This document shows positions 63,380 to 64,000 of a DNA stretch of 64,000 nt, one piece after another (within the stretch, counting starts at the first letter, position 1; each line of letters starts with the position of its first letter). The notes under the pieces were generated by a model. That model searched no databases. It was given only the letters and a program-made list of their open reading frames with translations, and had not been told where the DNA came from. Position numbers and translations under genes: made by a program. This DNA is from Saccharopolyspora phatthalungensis (GTDB lineage Bacteria; Actinomycetota; Actinomycetes; Mycobacteriales; Pseudonocardiaceae): NCBI RefSeq assembly GCF_014203395.1, contig NZ_JACHIW010000002.1:558001-622000 (forward strand), read 5' to 3'.

Positions 63380-64000
63380 GTGCAACGCCGCAAGCGGCCC
63401 ACGATCAAGGACATCGCAGCGGAGACAGGACTCTCCCCGGCCGCGGTGTCCTATGCGCTCCGCGGCCTGCAGGTGCCCCCGGAAACCCAGCAGCGCGTGC
63501 GGGAGGTCGCCGACCGCCTCGGATACGAGGCCGATCCGGTCGCCCGCGCGCTGGCCAGCGGGCGCACCGGCATGGTGGGTGTGCTGTGCAGTTCGCTGGA
63601 GGACCTGTGGCAGCAGCACTTCGCCACCACGCTCGGCAGGCGGTTCCTCGCCGAGGACCGGAACACGCTGTTCATGGACTCCGCCGCCGATCCCGCGCGC
63701 GAAGCCATGCTCGCCAAAAACCTCCTCGATCAACGGGTCGACGCGCTGGTCACGATCCCGGTGGACCCGACGTCGCGGCACTGGCCGGAAGCAGCCGAAC
63801 GGACCATGCTCGTCGCCATCGGCGACCCGCTGCCCGGGGCGTCCACCGCCGCCGAGGTGGTGTTCGACAACAACCTCGGCGTAACCGACGCGCTGCGAAC
63901 ACTCAGCGACGCCGGCCACGCCGAGATCCTGGTGTTGACGCCCGGACCGCAACTGCTGCGCGAACGGCCCGCCGAGAAGGTCGTCCATGACGTCGCGCAC
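63380..64000 (+). CDS. LacI family transcriptional regulator (C-terminus outside window)
   Basis: The first 207 residues are visible. The N-terminal helix-turn-helix is PTIKDIAAETGLSPAAVSYAL, with the hinge helix GYEADPVARALASG, followed by a periplasmic-binding-protein-like sensor domain (MVGVLCSSLEDLWQQHF onward). GTG at 63380 is chosen since the motif starts right after a basic stretch. It is divergent from the amidohydrolase operon and flanked by two LacI-type sites, so it should repress that operon and itself in answer to a small ligand. Confidence 0.93.
   Translation, partial: MQRRKRPTIKDIAAETGLSPAAVSYALRGLQVPPETQQRVREVADRLGYEADPVARALASGRTGMVGVLCSSLEDLWQQHFATTLGRRFLAEDRNTLFMDSAADPAREAMLAKNLLDQRVDALVTIPVDPTSRHWPEAAERTMLVAIGDPLPGASTAAEVVFDNNLGVTDALRTLSDAGHAEILVLTPGPQLLRERPAEKVVHDVAH

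Noticed and set aside
1..64000. tRNA, rRNA or insertion-sequence genes
   Set aside because: No cloverleaf-like sequence, rRNA signature, transposase or terminal inverted repeats were recognised on either strand; a tRNAscan-SE/ISfinder run would be decisive.

Overview
The window comes from a high-GC, gene-dense Gram-positive genome. The NRPS, SARP regulator, DUF222-HNH protein, DUF574 methyltransferase, class F sortase and DosR-regulon-type stress genes all point to a filamentous actinomycete. I infer a member of the Pseudonocardiales (Saccharopolyspora or Amycolatopsis type), but nothing here fixes the genus.

Region 1 (1-25.3 kb) is a natural-product region. One uninterrupted minus-strand frame starts at 17179 and runs off the left edge. 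It encodes at least 5,726 residues of a seven-module NRPS, read A-T / C-(A remnant)-T-E / C-T / C-A-T / C-(A remnant)-T / C-(A remnant)-T / C-A-T. Only modules 1, 4 and 7 have complete adenylation domains. By eye, module 4 has the textbook threonine code and module 7 the textbook glycine code; module 1 is unassigned. Modules 2, 3, 5 and 6 keep condensation and carrier domains but have lost the A domain, each to a different extent. Beside the NRPS lie a small membrane/coiled-coil protein, an amidase-signature enzyme, a SARP-NB-ARC activator, a carbamoyltransferase with altered substrate-site motifs, an NLR-like STAND ATPase with an N-terminal RHIM-like amyloid motif and a polytopic membrane C-terminus, and a methyltransferase.

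Region 2 (25.3-38 kb) is mixed. It holds a three-copy repeat array before a DUF222-HNH protein, an SDR, 6-phosphogluconate dehydrogenase, a cupin, an adenine/adenosine deaminase, a DUF574 methyltransferase, a divergent ABC-F / RtcB pair, and a Pro/Cys-rich surface protein with its class F sortase.

Region 3 (38-54.8 kb) resembles a dispersed mycobacterial DosR (dormancy) regulon. It has a phosphoribosyltransferase, cold-shock protein, GlsB-type protein, tandem and single universal stress proteins, Hsp20, trehalose-6-phosphate phosphatase, an M50-CBS protease, two Acg-type nitroreductases, a HdeD-type protein and a DedA protein. A c-di-GMP GGDEF/EGL protein, an MFS transporter and an orphan ketosynthase are interspersed.

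Region 4 (54.8-64 kb) is signalling and catabolism. A 44-residue Trp/Arg/Gly-rich microprotein sits between a perfect palindrome and a long hairpin. It is followed by a Ser/Thr kinase plus FHA protein, a PAS-GGDEF cyclase, and a LacI-controlled operon of an amidohydrolase, a cysteine-dioxygenase-family cupin and a histidase-family protein whose MIO tripeptide is Gly-Thr-Gly instead of Ala-Ser-Gly.

All family assignments are from motifs read by eye; no database search was possible.
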